NCBI RefSeq assembly: GCF_014697585.1
Contig: NZ_JACJSB010000018.1
Span: 31,344-95,343, forward strand
Reading direction: 5' to 3'
Length of the DNA: 64,000 bases
Origin: Dolichospermum sp. FACHB-1091
GTDB taxonomy: Bacteria; Cyanobacteriota; Cyanobacteriia; Cyanobacteriales; Nostocaceae
The translations under genes and the position numbers were made by a program. A model generated the notes under the pieces. The model saw only the letters and a list, made by a program, of their open reading frames with translations, did no database searches and was not told the origin of the DNA. This document shows, piece by piece, positions 63,991-64,000 of this stretch (position 1 is its first letter; each line of letters starts with the position of its first letter).

Positions 63991-64000
63991 TATGTTATAA

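Overview
This 64 kb window comes from a filamentous, heterocyst-type cyanobacterium (order Nostocales). The evidence is ntcA, the chlL-DUF5331-chlN cluster, a CYP110-type P450, a CrtO-type carotenoid ketolase, a Ycf66 protein, DUF3084/DUF3146/TIGR02450 cyanobacterial families, GCGATCGC (HIP1-like) sites and many heptameric short tandem repeats. The low GC, many MITE-like elements and many toxin-antitoxin pairs fit the Anabaena/Dolichospermum/Aphanizomenon group, but the genus is an inference.

Layout. 0-6 kb: recG, then a two-gene candidate conflict module (HEPN-like protein plus a 930-aa ParA-like protein with a second P-loop). 6-9 kb: decaying genes (an ABC-2 permease relic, a frameshifted exosortase-anchored protein, a partly duplicated Cys-rich ORF) and an RHH/PIN toxin-antitoxin (TA) pair. 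9-20 kb: mostly housekeeping: YqgF-like nuclease, DUF3084 protein, ntcA, fabI, hisB, an ABC ATPase, a polysaccharide-export lipoprotein-like gene, a Band-7 protein, folP and tpiA. 20.5-22.3 kb: an ATPase plus a small protein with a PD-(D/E)xK-like motif (candidate defence pair). 22-28 kb: crtO, P450 and phosphoketolase.

28.4-41 kb is a strongly accessory island that begins exactly at the 3' end of the phosphoketolase gene. Two further copies of that gene's 3' end lie at 29.4 and 34.4 kb. The island holds many TA loci (PIN, HigBA, MazEF, RelE/ParE, HicB), a papain-fold toxin with a likely immunity gene, four relics of one parD-like antitoxin gene that share the same frameshift, a 158-bp structured repeat present twice, and two MITE families.

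41-60 kb: Uma2, a BioD/DRTGG phosphotransacetylase-like gene, Ycf66, gnd, a PARIS-like ATPase-DUF4435 operon, a Uma2 gene broken by a MITE, cysteine synthase, a VCBS/FG-GAP-repeat protein, lepA, and the chlL-DUF5331-chlN operon for light-independent chlorophyll synthesis. 60-64 kb: a RelE/YafQ TA pair, a family 2 glycosyltransferase, a small toxin/immunity-like pair, DUF29, and a chimeric YoeB-DUF29 gene.

The strongest novelty candidate is at 46398-48847: an AriA/AriB (PARIS)-like pair in which the ATPase carries about four C-terminal pentatricopeptide (PPR)-like repeats, a class of RNA-reading repeat that is rare in bacteria. Function has not been tested. No rRNA, tRNA or CRISPR array was seen in the window.
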